A stretch of DNA of 64,000 nucleotides from an uncultured Verrucomicrobiae bacterium (GTDB lineage Bacteria; Verrucomicrobiota; Verrucomicrobiia; Limisphaerales; AAA164-E04). Where the stretch lies: NCBI GenBank assembly GCA_943788245.1, contig CALSPN010000017.1, positions 1-64,000 on the forward strand. Reading direction: 5' to 3'. The notes under the pieces were generated by a model that was not told the origin of the DNA, ran no database searches, and saw only the letters and a list, made by a program, of their open reading frames with translations. Of the stretch, positions 9,643-18,486 are shown one piece after another. How positions within the stretch are numbered: the stretch's first letter is position 1; every line of letters starts with the position of its first letter. The position numbers and the translations under genes were made by a program.

Positions 9643-12455
9643 AATTGCCGCGGCTCGTAGAACTGACTCCCGAGATGCAACGTGCTCAAATAGAGTACGA
9701 ACGACCGCTGATCATCCAAAACTACCGTATTGCATGCATTCTGGGGATCGTATTCATGCCCTTTGGGGGGCTTTTGGATTATTTTATCTATCCCGAATTC
9801 TTGGAATTTTTCTTTTGGCTTCGAATAGAGTGCTCGATTTTATTGACCATCATCTGGTGGGTTTTGGGTCAACCATTTGGCAAAAAGTATTTTCGCCCTC
9901 TCGGTCTGATTGAAGTCACATTGCCTGTCTTTTTCATCTCATGGATGATCTATGAGACGGATGGGATTCGATCGGACTATTATGCCGGAATCAATATTGT
10001 TCTCGTTGGCATAGGTTTTTTGATGAGGTGGGGGCTTGCCGATACCACCCGCATGGTCTTTATCAGTATTCTTCTCTACCTGACGGCATGTCTCTTTGGC
10101 CCCTCTCCGATTGAGGGTGAAGGAGGAAGGAAGGACCTTGTCAATTCGATTTATTTCATCACGTTGACTGGGATTTTCAGTATGACGGGAAACTACCTGT
10201 ACAATCTCAATCGTACCCGAGAATTTGCACTTCGATGGGAATTGGATGAAAACCGCCGGCAGCTGGAAGCAGGCAATCGCAAACTCAAAGAACTGGATCG
10301 CGTTAAGAACAGATTCTTTGCAAATATCAGCCATGAATTACGCACACCCCTCACTCTCCTCCTGACCCCGCTTGAATCCTTGATCCTAAAAGGACAGTAT
10401 TCATTACCGCCGGATATTCAGGATACTCTTTCCTCCATGCAGGCCAATGGCATGCGACTGCTCAAACTCATTAATGACCTACTGGATTTGGTTAGGCTGG
10501 AATCCGGACAAATGAACGTCACCATCAAGAATCTGCACCTGGAATCATTCATCAAGGGCATCGTATCGTCCATACGTAAAACGGCAGAGGATCGAAGCAT
10601 TCAGATTGAAGCCGACATCCATGAATCCGAGCTATCACTCCATACAGACCGTGAAAAGTTGGAAAAAATTATTCTGAATTTGGTGTTCAACGCATTGAAA
10701 TTTACGAGCCCTGGGGGAATGATTCGAATTTCTGCACGTTCAGAAAATGAGAATGTCGTCATACAAATCACTGATACGGGTATAGGCATCCCTCAGGAAA
10801 GCCTTGCTTTCATCTTCGACCGATTTTGGCAAGTGGACAGTTCCAGTAAACGCAAACATCAAGGAGCAGGCATTGGCCTCGCTCTGGTCAAAGAATTTGT
10901 GGAGGTCCTGGGGGGGCGAGTTGACGTCGAAAGCCAGGAAGACAAAGGCACCATCTTCACCATCAAAATGCCTGCGCGATTTTCAATGGAGGCGTCGGTG
11001 GCAGCCGATGAATCGATACCTGTAAAAATGACAACTGAGTCGTCAGGTCACCACAGAGAAAGTGAGGGTCGGCGTTCACAAAGCTCCTCAGAAGCACTCA
11101 AGACAGGATCTGCAACTAGCGGAATTTCCAGCAATAGAGAGGCCAAGGAAGAGGATGGGAAAGAATGGCTCGCCAAACTCTACCGACGTGCCGAATTATT
11201 TCCGGCAACCTCTCTTGAACCGATAAAAATCAGAACGGTCACTGATTTACCACGCCGTCAAAAAAACCAACCTTTGCTGCTCATTGCCGATGATGAACCG
11301 GACATGTTGACGTTCCTTCGCGCTCAACTGGAAGGGCATTATGAGATACTCGAGGCACAAGATGGCCAAGAAGCAGTTCAAAAAGCCAAACAATTCCTGC
11401 CAGACATCATTTTGACGGATATGATGATGCCTGAGAAAGACGGATTACAGATCTGCCAGGAATTACAGGCAACCACATCAACGGAAAACATTCCTATTGT
11501 ATTACTCACAGCACGAGTAGATGAGGACATTAAACTTTCAGCCTTGAAAGCCGGAGCAAGTGACTTTTTGACAAAGCCATTCTCACTTGCGGAAATACAT
11601 GTGCGTTTGAAGAACCTTTCCGATACACACCTGTATCAACGTACCCTTAAACGGCAGAAAAAGAAATTGGAATCAACTCTGGACGAATTGAAGGACACTG
11701 AAACCATGCTGGTTCAGTCCGAAAAAATGGCATCGCTGGGAAAAATGAGTGCTGGCATTTTGCATGAAATCAACAACCCTCTCAATTTTGCAAAAACCGG
11801 AGCCTATACTTTGCGGGCATTCGCCCATCAACTGCCCGAAGATGAACGCGATGAATATCAGGATATAGTCAAAGATGTAGAAGAGGGTATCACACGAGTT
11901 TCCGACATCGTCCAGGACCTGCGAGGATTCAGTCATCCAGACAGTGAGCATAAGTCTGATACAAGTCTTGAAAGAGTGGTCACCAAATCTCTCAAATTGC
12001 TGAGTAACGAAGTCAAACACGTTCATCTGGAAAATGATGTAAGTTCAGATTTAATGATTCACGGAAACGAAAATCAATTGATCCAGGTGCTTGTGAATAT
12101 ATTGCAAAATGCCTCTGACTCCTTGGATTCAAAGACTTACGATGAGAACGCCGAAGGTCCATGCATAAAAATACGAGGCTTCCGAAAAGACGATCGGATT
12201 CATTTGTTAATACGTGACAACGGCACTGGTATCGAAGATCAACATATGGCTCGGATCTTCGATCCATTTTATACCACCAAGGATGTTGGCAGTGGAATGG
12301 GGCTTGGCTTGAGCATCTGCTACAAAATCATGGAGCATCATCAGGCTACTATCAAAGTCAATACAAAGAGTCATTTATATACAGAATTTGACTTGGATTT
12401 CCCCGATTTGAATTGCATGATTGAAAACACCAACGACATTGAATCCACCCTCTAG
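9639..12455 (+). CDS. Membrane hybrid histidine kinase with two kinase modules (PhcS-like)
   Basis: The 938-residue protein has about six transmembrane helices in residues 30-190. A first HisKA/HATPase pair follows, with phospho-acceptor H232 in NISHELRTPL and an ATP lid near DTGIGIP and GAGIGLAL. A low-complexity linker (450-540) leads to a receiver domain with phospho-acceptor D594 in ILTDMMMP. A second, NtrB-type kinase has H709 in GILHEINNPLNF and the ATP motifs RDNGTGI and GMGLGLSI. Its start overlaps the methyltransferase stop by four bases, indicating translational coupling. PhcS senses the methyl ester signal made by PhcB; the multi-helix input and the second kinase module fit that role. 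The extra kinase and internal receiver suggest a built-in phosphorelay. Ligand and partner are inferred from gene order. Confidence 0.85.
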   Translation: MKLPRLVELTPEMQRAQIEYERPLIIQNYRIACILGIVFMPFGGLLDYFIYPEFLEFFFWLRIECSILLTIIWWVLGQPFGKKYFRPLGLIEVTLPVFFISWMIYETDGIRSDYYAGINIVLVGIGFLMRWGLADTTRMVFISILLYLTACLFGPSPIEGEGGRKDLVNSIYFITLTGIFSMTGNYLYNLNRTREFALRWELDENRRQLEAGNRKLKELDRVKNRFFANISHELRTPLTLLLTPLESLILKGQYSLPPDIQDTLSSMQANGMRLLKLINDLLDLVRLESGQMNVTIKNLHLESFIKGIVSSIRKTAEDRSIQIEADIHESELSLHTDREKLEKIILNLVFNALKFTSPGGMIRISARSENENVVIQITDTGIGIPQESLAFIFDRFWQVDSSSKRKHQGAGIGLALVKEFVEVLGGRVDVESQEDKGTIFTIKMPARFSMEASVAADESIPVKMTTESSGHHRESEGRRSQSSSEALKTGSATSGISSNREAKEEDGKEWLAKLYRRAELFPATSLEPIKIRTVTDLPRRQKNQPLLLIADDEPDMLTFLRAQLEGHYEILEAQDGQEAVQKAKQFLPDIILTDMMMPEKDGLQICQELQATTSTENIPIVLLTARVDEDIKLSALKAGASDFLTKPFSLAEIHVRLKNLSDTHLYQRTLKRQKKKLESTLDELKDTETMLVQSEKMASLGKMSAGILHEINNPLNFAKTGAYTLRAFAHQLPEDERDEYQDIVKDVEEGITRVSDIVQDLRGFSHPDSEHKSDTSLERVVTKSLKLLSNEVKHVHLENDVSSDLMIHGNENQLIQVLVNILQNASDSLDSKTYDENAEGPCIKIRGFRKDDRIHLLIRDNGTGIEDQHMARIFDPFYTTKDVGSGMGLGLSICYKIMEHHQATIKVNTKSHLYTEFDLDFPDLNCMIENTNDIESTL

Positions 12456-12467
12456 ACACGCTCTCCA

Positions 12468-13742
12468 ATGACCGATCTATACGATTATAAGAAGTTTGCT
12501 ATCCTTTACGTGGATGATGAAGAAAAGTCTCTTAAATATTTTCAACGGGCCTTGGGCAACAATTTCCGTATTTTTATTGCGACCAACGCAAAGGATGGAT
12601 TTCGTATTTTTGAGGAGCATCAGGATGAAATAGGCATCCTTCTGACAGACCAGAGAATGCCCGGCGAGAAAGGGGTGCAGTTGCTGGAGAAAGTAAGAAC
12701 CATTCGCCCTAACGCCATACGCATCCTGGTCACTGCCTACAGTGATTTTGATGCGGCAATCGACGCGGTCAACACGGGTGCAATCTATAAATATATTTCT
12801 AAACCATGGGATGTGGCTGATTTGGAGATCACGCTTCGCCGAGCCATGGAATTCTTTTTGGTGCACAATGAACGTGAACATTTGATGCGCCAGAAATTCA
12901 CCGCACTACACAAAACCCTTGTCCTGGACCGTGTCGTGGGCCTGACAGTGCTAGCCTCGGGGATCAGTCATCTATATCGCAATTCAGTAGATGCCGCACG
13001 ATGCTTCATGGAATTGGATTCGCTCAACCCAACTATCGAAGATTTGCAAATGGCCGAGTTGAATAATCCAAATTTGTATCGAAAGCTTTATATGCAGACA
13101 CGCGAGCAGATTCGACGTGTCATCGACGTGCTTCAATTAGAAGAATTTGCCGGTAAAGATGGTCCAAATGCTGAAATTTTAACCACCATTGAATCGGACA
13201 GCTCGCTGAAAAAAGCGGTCGATTCATACATTACCCAATTCGAGCAGAAAAATATAGCACTCAACATCCCAAGCTGCGATTCCATTCCTGCTATCTACTC
13301 GGAACCACTGCGATTTCAGAAACTCCATGATTTGATCGTTCAAAATCTGTTACTTTATGTCCCTGAGGATTCTGCCGTCAGGATTACAATACAGACTCAC
13401 GGAAATACTCCCTGCGGATCTCATCTGAAAATATGCGTGGAAGACAATGCTGAAAAAACGCCCATCAGTGGCACTCGGGCCATCATAGATCCATTTTTCA
13501 CTTCAGATGCTTTAATGCATCATTTAGGTCTGAACTTGCTGGCAATTTGTGTTCTGACATTTCATTTGGGTGGATCTATCAGTTACGAGTCAATGGAGGG
13601 GGATTACCACAATCGCCTGCAAATTCAACTGCCATTAAAGCTGCAATACGTTGCGGAGCGCACTACTGAAATAGCAGCATTGGAAAAAGCACTGATCAAT
13701 GAGCCCTTGTGGGAAACAGTGATCAGTCAAATGGAAAAGTAA
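12468..13742 (+). CDS. Response regulator with degenerate histidine-kinase output domain (PhcR-like)
   Basis: The N-terminal receiver domain (about 10-130) has the acidic pair D16/D17, phospho-acceptor D61 in LLTDQRMPGEKG, T89 and K112. The C-terminal 290 residues look like a histidine kinase core: an H-box-like VLASGISHLYRNS with H168, then an ATPase-like region. In that region the usual DNGxG reads EDNAEKTP and the G-box is reduced to HLGLNLLAI. There is no DNA-binding domain. A receiver joined to a kinase-like output is the unusual layout described for PhcR of Ralstonia. The gene starts 12 bases after the kinase and completes the operon. It probably acts by protein-protein contact or phosphotransfer on an unlinked regulator. 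No PhcA-like LysR gene is present in the window. Confidence 0.83.
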   Translation: MTDLYDYKKFAILYVDDEEKSLKYFQRALGNNFRIFIATNAKDGFRIFEEHQDEIGILLTDQRMPGEKGVQLLEKVRTIRPNAIRILVTAYSDFDAAIDAVNTGAIYKYISKPWDVADLEITLRRAMEFFLVHNEREHLMRQKFTALHKTLVLDRVVGLTVLASGISHLYRNSVDAARCFMELDSLNPTIEDLQMAELNNPNLYRKLYMQTREQIRRVIDVLQLEEFAGKDGPNAEILTTIESDSSLKKAVDSYITQFEQKNIALNIPSCDSIPAIYSEPLRFQKLHDLIVQNLLLYVPEDSAVRITIQTHGNTPCGSHLKICVEDNAEKTPISGTRAIIDPFFTSDALMHHLGLNLLAICVLTFHLGGSISYESMEGDYHNRLQIQLPLKLQYVAERTTEIAALEKALINEPLWETVISQMEK

Positions 13743-13758
13743 AACACAAGCAGTTACA

Positions 13759-15732
13759 CTATTCCTGCAGATCCATGCTGCGATTCACTCTTTTGGAAAG
13801 CATCGCACGTATCAGTTGTTCGTCAAACTCTGTCGAGGATTTGAAAAGCACTCGCTGAGGTTCCAAAATTTGGTTTTGTGCTTTCTGAGTAGTCTCCCAT
13901 GCGACCAGAGCCTTCTCGACCGATGTCTTCCAGCTGCTTGCTTCGTCCAGAAAATCAAAGTCCAGATCTTCCAAACCGGTATAAGATCGCAGGCTGCGCG
14001 CCGTAATGAATCGAACGGCTGAATAAGGGTCCTCTAGCAAACGTGCAAGGATTGGCACTTGCCAGCTAACGCCTGATGCCTCTTGAGCATCTTTCCAACC
14101 GTAGTGCCAGGCGGTGAGTGCTCTGAGTCCGGCATCCCCTTTCAACAACCAAAGGACTGAGGCGGCAATACTTCTATTTTCCAAATTCAAAACGGGTTTA
14201 GGCTGGCCATACCACTTCTCCAGATACTCTGCGCTCCACTCGATGGTTTGATCAAGGTGACAGAGGTTGCATGCATTAGGGCGACCTGTTTCCAAATTGA
14301 CCTTGATTGATGGAGCATCAATTTGATGGCTTCGAATGCCTTTCAACAAACCATAAGTAGTATGAGGCATGTGGCAATTGTAACATGAACTTCCTGTGGA
14401 ATTGGCAGTGTGATGGGTGTGTTCCGATAAATTATCTCGCATCCCTTCATGACACTGAAGGCATGCTTCATTCGAATCCATTCCAGATTTCACCTGATCG
14501 TCAAGCCAAAGATCCATCTCCTTTGACCCTGGCTGAGGGTGGTGCATCTGGTGACAGGATAAGCACGACAACTCTCCCTTCAGATAGCAGGGTGATTCGA
14601 CCATTGCGGTATAATCCCTACCTCCTACGCGAACCATTCCATCAGACCAATAACGATCACGCAAAAACCTTGGATTTGCCTTCAGAGACGCTTTCAACCA
14701 TGGCTGTTCATCGAGATGAGCAGCACGGACGGGTTTTTTATTTTGATTGAGCAGGCCACCCGGACGGAATTTGATGCCGTTTAAATAATAGTCTTTGGAA
14801 TCTGAAATCCAGTGAATCCCATGGCACTGCCCGCAAACCATGGAGGAACGTTCATGATCTAAATCTTGAGGGTCAACTATAGTCGGATCCGATTCTTCCG
14901 ATTGATGCAATTTGTATCGGCGTGCCGGATTTTTGTTCATTTTCACATGCCTCTCGCCAGGTCCATGACAAGCTTCACAAGCGATACCTAATTCAGCCGA
15001 CTTCGTTTTGGTTGCGAGAGGCGAGACGGGTCTGGGCTGACCCACAGTCACATGACATTCAATACAATTACCATTCCACTTCTGGTCATAATGAGACATG
15101 GCGGGATCTCTCAGAAAAGTATCTTTGAAAGGCACCCAGCGTTGTTCTTCTTTGAGGTAGCATAACGGAAAAATATCTTGAGAGTTACCATGACCTGAAG
15201 ACATCCAATAAACCTGCATATGGTGCGATCCAGTCATCAAGCCAAGACGTTTGCGGGTGGAGAGAGGTGGATGGTTGGATGTTTTCAGGGTTTCGATTGG
15301 GGTTGCATACAGCCATTTGGGATCATCCATGGTGGCCCAGAGCTCTCCATTATCCCACTCAATCTCCACAGGTCTCCCGTAATAAGATGAAGAAACCTTG
15401 TCGAACTCCGCCATGACGTTCTCCTTTTCGACATATTGAGTCATCGTGCGATGATAGCTTGCGTGCCAGCTCTCATACTGATCTGGATGGCAGGAATGAC
15501 ACGTATCAGAGCTCACATAACCATGAGGTCCCCCTTCGGAAGGAAGTTTCTCGTGAAAGACTTGATGCGCCTTGAATTTGGCAGCCCATCCTTTGTTCCA
15601 TTGCCAGGCACCGACCACAGTGATGGCCAAAAAGGCAAAGAAAGCCCAGCGCAAAGCAGCACTTACACCCGGTAAGCGCCAAAAAAGAGCGAGCGCCAGC
15701 AGCGTCAAAAGGATGAAGACCAACCATTCCAT
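13759..15732 (-). CDS. Membrane-anchored octahaem c-type cytochrome with HEAT-like C-terminus
   Basis: The 657 residues start with two hydrophobic helices (MEWLVFILLTLLALALFW and LRWAFFAFLAITVVGAW) that anchor or export the protein. The rest lies outside the membrane and carries eight CxxCH haem sites: CHSCH, CIECH, CEACH, CGQCH, CLSCH, CLQCH, CYNCH and CNLCH. The CEACHGPG and CYNCHMPH contexts are typical of the cytochrome c554/multihaem group. The last 150 residues look like HEAT repeats (ILARLLEDPYSAVRFITARS). It probably moves electrons in the periplasm; no catalytic site for a specific reductase is evident. It converges on the PhcR-like gene with only 16 bases between stops, so it is not part of that operon. 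Confidence 0.85.
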   Translation of the reverse strand: MEWLVFILLTLLALALFWRLPGVSAALRWAFFAFLAITVVGAWQWNKGWAAKFKAHQVFHEKLPSEGGPHGYVSSDTCHSCHPDQYESWHASYHRTMTQYVEKENVMAEFDKVSSSYYGRPVEIEWDNGELWATMDDPKWLYATPIETLKTSNHPPLSTRKRLGLMTGSHHMQVYWMSSGHGNSQDIFPLCYLKEEQRWVPFKDTFLRDPAMSHYDQKWNGNCIECHVTVGQPRPVSPLATKTKSAELGIACEACHGPGERHVKMNKNPARRYKLHQSEESDPTIVDPQDLDHERSSMVCGQCHGIHWISDSKDYYLNGIKFRPGGLLNQNKKPVRAAHLDEQPWLKASLKANPRFLRDRYWSDGMVRVGGRDYTAMVESPCYLKGELSCLSCHQMHHPQPGSKEMDLWLDDQVKSGMDSNEACLQCHEGMRDNLSEHTHHTANSTGSSCYNCHMPHTTYGLLKGIRSHQIDAPSIKVNLETGRPNACNLCHLDQTIEWSAEYLEKWYGQPKPVLNLENRSIAASVLWLLKGDAGLRALTAWHYGWKDAQEASGVSWQVPILARLLEDPYSAVRFITARSLRSYTGLEDLDFDFLDEASSWKTSVEKALVAWETTQKAQNQILEPQRVLFKSSTEFDEQLIRAMLSKRVNRSMDLQE

Positions 15733-16047
15733 GGGCTATTTTTACCAAATCACAAACTCAAGTCCATGAAAAGCGCGAAGTCTGTTGGGGTCGATTTTCA
15801 CTTTTAAACTTACTGACTCTCATAACAACCAGATCCTGAAAATAGCCACCGTCATGGAACTCATCATTAACGTTCCGGACAATCATTTCGCTAACCATCA
15901 GAATGCAACTATATTATGACGTGTTGTGCATTTTAACCCGAGTAGTGTGGAGTACAAAAACCCTAGACGATTCTGATTTGTAATGTTAAGTGTACGAAAT
16001 CAAACGCACACACCAAAAGCGGAAACGTATTTAAAAAGTAGATTCAT
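15733..16047. other. Intergenic region between octahaem cytochrome and FKBP genes
   Basis: This 315-base stretch between two divergent genes must contain both promoters. No repeat, RNA gene or credible small open frame was seen. Confidence 0.45.
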
Positions 16048-16896
16048 ATGAAGTTTATTATTAACATGTTAATCATGACCGGACTTGCGACCATGATTGC
16101 GAATGCGGCAAGCAAGGATGATCTGAAAGATCAGAAAAAACGTTTCGGATATGGTTTGGGAGCAAACTACGCCAGAAATCTGAAGCAAAACAATCTGGAT
16201 GTGGATCTCGATATGTTCCTGCAAGGAATGAAAGACTTCCTGAGTGGTGAGTCTTTGATGAGTGATCAGGAAATCCAGTCCACAACCAAAGAGGTGGGCG
16301 ACGTGGTCCGAGCACAAAGGAATGCTGAGCAGGAAAAGGTGGCTAAGGAAAACGCTGCTGAAGGTGAGTCATTTCTGGAAGCAAACAAGACCAAAGAGGG
16401 TGTGAAGACCTTGGGCAGTGGTATGCAATATAAAGTCGTCCAAACAGGTGAAGGCCCAATCCCAACTGCATCAGACAAGGTGCGGGTCCATTACAAAGGG
16501 ACCTTCATTGATGGCAAGGAATTTGACAGTTCTTACAAACGCAACCAGCCGGCAACCTTCAATGTTACCGGCGTCATTAAAGGTTGGACCGAAGCTTTGC
16601 AATTAATGAAGGTAGGATCCAAGTGGCAACTTTTTATTCCATCAGACCTGGCTTATGGAAAAGGCGGTAACCGCAGCATACCCCCTAATTCCACGCTTTT
16701 GTTTGAAGTAGAGTTACTTGGCATTGAAGAAACTCCAAAACCAAAAAAAGCGGCTCCCATCACTAGCGATATCATTAAGGTCCCTTCGGCTGAAGAGCTC
16801 AAAAATGGAGCCAAGATTGAAGTCATCAAAAAAGATAAAGTGGATGAATACATAAAGAAAAACAACGATTCACCCACTTCCAAGAACGAAAAATAA
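16048..16896 (+). CDS. FKBP-type peptidyl-prolyl cis-trans isomerase (Mip/FkpA-like), exported
   Basis: The 282-residue protein has a signal peptide (MKFIINMLIMTGLATMIANA). A helical dimerisation region of Mip/FkpA type follows (FGYGLGANYARNLKQNNLDV and onward). The FKBP domain then runs from about 125 to 225, with VRVHYKGTFIDGKEFDSSY, GVIKGWTEAL, FIPSDLAYG and PPNSTLLFEVELLGI. About 55 extra C-terminal residues, rich in Lys, Pro and Asp, have no known role. The family speeds proline isomerisation during folding of exported proteins in the periplasm. The gene stands alone and is followed by a terminator at 16927-16957. Confidence 0.94.
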   Translation: MKFIINMLIMTGLATMIANAASKDDLKDQKKRFGYGLGANYARNLKQNNLDVDLDMFLQGMKDFLSGESLMSDQEIQSTTKEVGDVVRAQRNAEQEKVAKENAAEGESFLEANKTKEGVKTLGSGMQYKVVQTGEGPIPTASDKVRVHYKGTFIDGKEFDSSYKRNQPATFNVTGVIKGWTEALQLMKVGSKWQLFIPSDLAYGKGGNRSIPPNSTLLFEVELLGIEETPKPKKAAPITSDIIKVPSAEELKNGAKIEVIKKDKVDEYIKKNNDSPTSKNEK

Positions 16897-16926
16897 AATT
16901 TGGGAATTCCATTCATTCATTGCATG

Positions 16927-16957
16927 AGCCGCAGGATTTAATTCCTGTGGCTTTTTT
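16927..16957 (+). terminator. Rho-independent terminator after the FKBP gene
   Basis: AGCCGCAGGA (16927-16936) pairs with TCCTGTGGCT (16943-16952) with one G-T wobble and a six-base loop, and a T-run follows directly. It lies 30 bases after the FKBP stop. Confidence 0.88.
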
Positions 16958-17119
16958 GCGAAATATGAGACGTCTTTTTGGTCCATGACCGCTCTCCATG
17001 ACTGATTTCTGGGAGTATCTTTGATTATTTGTTGGACCAATTGGTTATTAGGAGAGCTTGACACCCCAATATCTGGTATATTAAAAAATTAGGCATACAG
17101 TTTGCTGTGGGTTTATGGC

Positions 17120-17572
17120 ATGAAGTGTCCAAAATGTAATTGTCTTGATGACAAAGTTGTGGATTCCAGGTCTTCCAAGGAAGGAGCTGTGATTCGTCGG
17201 CGCCGTCAATGTTTGGATTGCGGGCATCGATTTACAACTTACGAAGAGGTGGAACGAGAGATCCTCATGGTAATCAAACGAGATGGACGAAGAGAACTCT
17301 TTGGCAAAGAAAAACTTGCAGCAGGATTGTATCGAGCATGTGAAAAACGTCCTGTGAGTCAACAGCTCGTCCAGGAGCTCATCGACCGCATCTACAACAG
17401 CATCATGGATGAATATGAACGTGAAGTTCCCAGCATGGTCATTGGGGAACGAATCATGAACGGGCTTCGAGTCATCGACCAAGTTGCCTATGTTAGATTT
17501 GCGAGCGTGTATCGTCGATTTGCAGAAGCAACAGAATTTGTTCATGAAGTTCAAAAATTGGAAATCAGATAA
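17120..17572 (+). CDS. nrdR: Transcriptional repressor NrdR
   Basis: NrdR is a zinc-finger and ATP-cone repressor that senses dATP/ATP and shuts down ribonucleotide reductase genes. The zinc ribbon is CPKC at 3-6 and CLDCGHRF further on. The ATP-cone covers about 49-139 (VIKRDGRRELFGKEKLAAGL). The 150-residue length is normal. I chose the ATG at 17120 because MKCPKC is the family N-terminus; the frame is open six codons further upstream from a TTG. The stop overlaps the start of the next gene by one base (TAATG), so the downstream genes are probably co-transcribed. No ribonucleotide reductase gene is in the window. Confidence 0.97.
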   Translation: MKCPKCNCLDDKVVDSRSSKEGAVIRRRRQCLDCGHRFTTYEEVEREILMVIKRDGRRELFGKEKLAAGLYRACEKRPVSQQLVQELIDRIYNSIMDEYEREVPSMVIGERIMNGLRVIDQVAYVRFASVYRRFAEATEFVHEVQKLEIR

Positions 17573-18135
17573 TGATTCAGCTCAACCCCGATTGTGTTGT
17601 TCTGGAACTTGAAGGTGGAAATAACCTTCCTTGTTCGGTGGAATTGATGACAGTGGAACTCCTTGGTGAGACCGCTTCATGGATGGATCCCGAAATTCTG
17701 AAGAACATCAATCACGGGGTCATCGTTTACCTTCGGGATGAGCTCGGAAAACAATTGGTTTCCTTTGAAGAATTTGCGGAGGTCCTGAAGCAAGTCCTCA
17801 AAGGTTTTGGATTTGATCTGGCTTTACCGCAATCCGAGATAGTAGCATCCGCCAGGGTCGAAAAAAAGGATATCGCAGATTGGTTGGGACGCAAAGATCA
17901 TGGATTTGAACTCATGATGTTTCAATGCTTACGCAATGAGCTATCCAGAACATTGACCAACGAACCCCCTTGCGTGCTTTGGATCCACGGTTTGAGAGCA
18001 TGTGTGAAAAACCAACTTGGCGCTCGGCGATGGAGCAGAAAGTGTCAGGACTTGAATGATCAACTGATAGCATTCATCAGGGAATGTTTTGACCGTAATG
18101 CCAATTCCGATTGCTCATTAGTGGTGCATGCATAA
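17572..18135 (+). CDS. Conserved-looking protein of unknown function in the nrdR operon
   Basis: I do not recognise this 187-residue soluble protein. It has no signal peptide or transmembrane segment and is mixed alpha/beta, with a helical part (ILKNINHGVIVYLRDELGKQ and FAEVLKQVLKGFGF) and a Trp/Cys-containing C-terminal half. Its start overlaps the nrdR stop (TAATG). It ends 14 bases before the HIT gene, so it sits inside a four-gene operon. The SFEEFAEVLKQVLKGFGFDL stretch could be compared with ATP-cone or tRNA-modification proteins, but I make no function call. Confidence 0.7.
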   Translation: MIQLNPDCVVLELEGGNNLPCSVELMTVELLGETASWMDPEILKNINHGVIVYLRDELGKQLVSFEEFAEVLKQVLKGFGFDLALPQSEIVASARVEKKDIADWLGRKDHGFELMMFQCLRNELSRTLTNEPPCVLWIHGLRACVKNQLGARRWSRKCQDLNDQLIAFIRECFDRNANSDCSLVVHA

Positions 18136-18149
18136 GATTGCCAATCAGC

Positions 18150-18485
18150 ATGACTTTGTTTGAAAAAATCATTCAGCGTAACATCCCCGCTGACATAGTC
18201 TTCGAGGATGATCAAGTGCTGGCGTTCAGAGACATCAATCCTGCCGCACCTACGCATGTGCTTGTCATCCCTAAGAAGCCAATCTCCCGCATTGGCGCAG
18301 CAGACACTGAAGACCAATCGCTGATAGGCCATCTGATGCTGAAAGCAGCCGAGATTGCTCGAGAGTTAAAACTGGAGAACGGATTTCGATTGGTGATCAA
18401 TAATGGGCCAGACGGAGGAGAATCTGTTCCACATTTACATTGCCACATTCTGGGCGGACGAGCGTTGCAATGGCCCCCCGGTTGA
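18150..18485 (+). CDS. HIT family nucleotide-binding protein (HINT-like)
   Basis: A 111-residue histidine-triad protein with the catalytic motif PHLHCHILGGR near the C-terminus. The N-terminal TLFEKIIQRNIPADIVFEDD and AFRDINPAAPTHVLVIPKK are typical of HinT. Such enzymes hydrolyse nucleoside phosphoramidates and related adenylates in the cytoplasm. The ATG at 18150 gives MTLFEKII and avoids overlap with the upstream gene; the frame extends 13 codons further up without family support. The gene lies between the unknown operon member and pgsA, with one base separating its stop from the next ATG. Confidence 0.94.
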   Translation: MTLFEKIIQRNIPADIVFEDDQVLAFRDINPAAPTHVLVIPKKPISRIGAADTEDQSLIGHLMLKAAEIARELKLENGFRLVINNGPDGGESVPHLHCHILGGRALQWPPG

Positions 18486-18486
18486 A

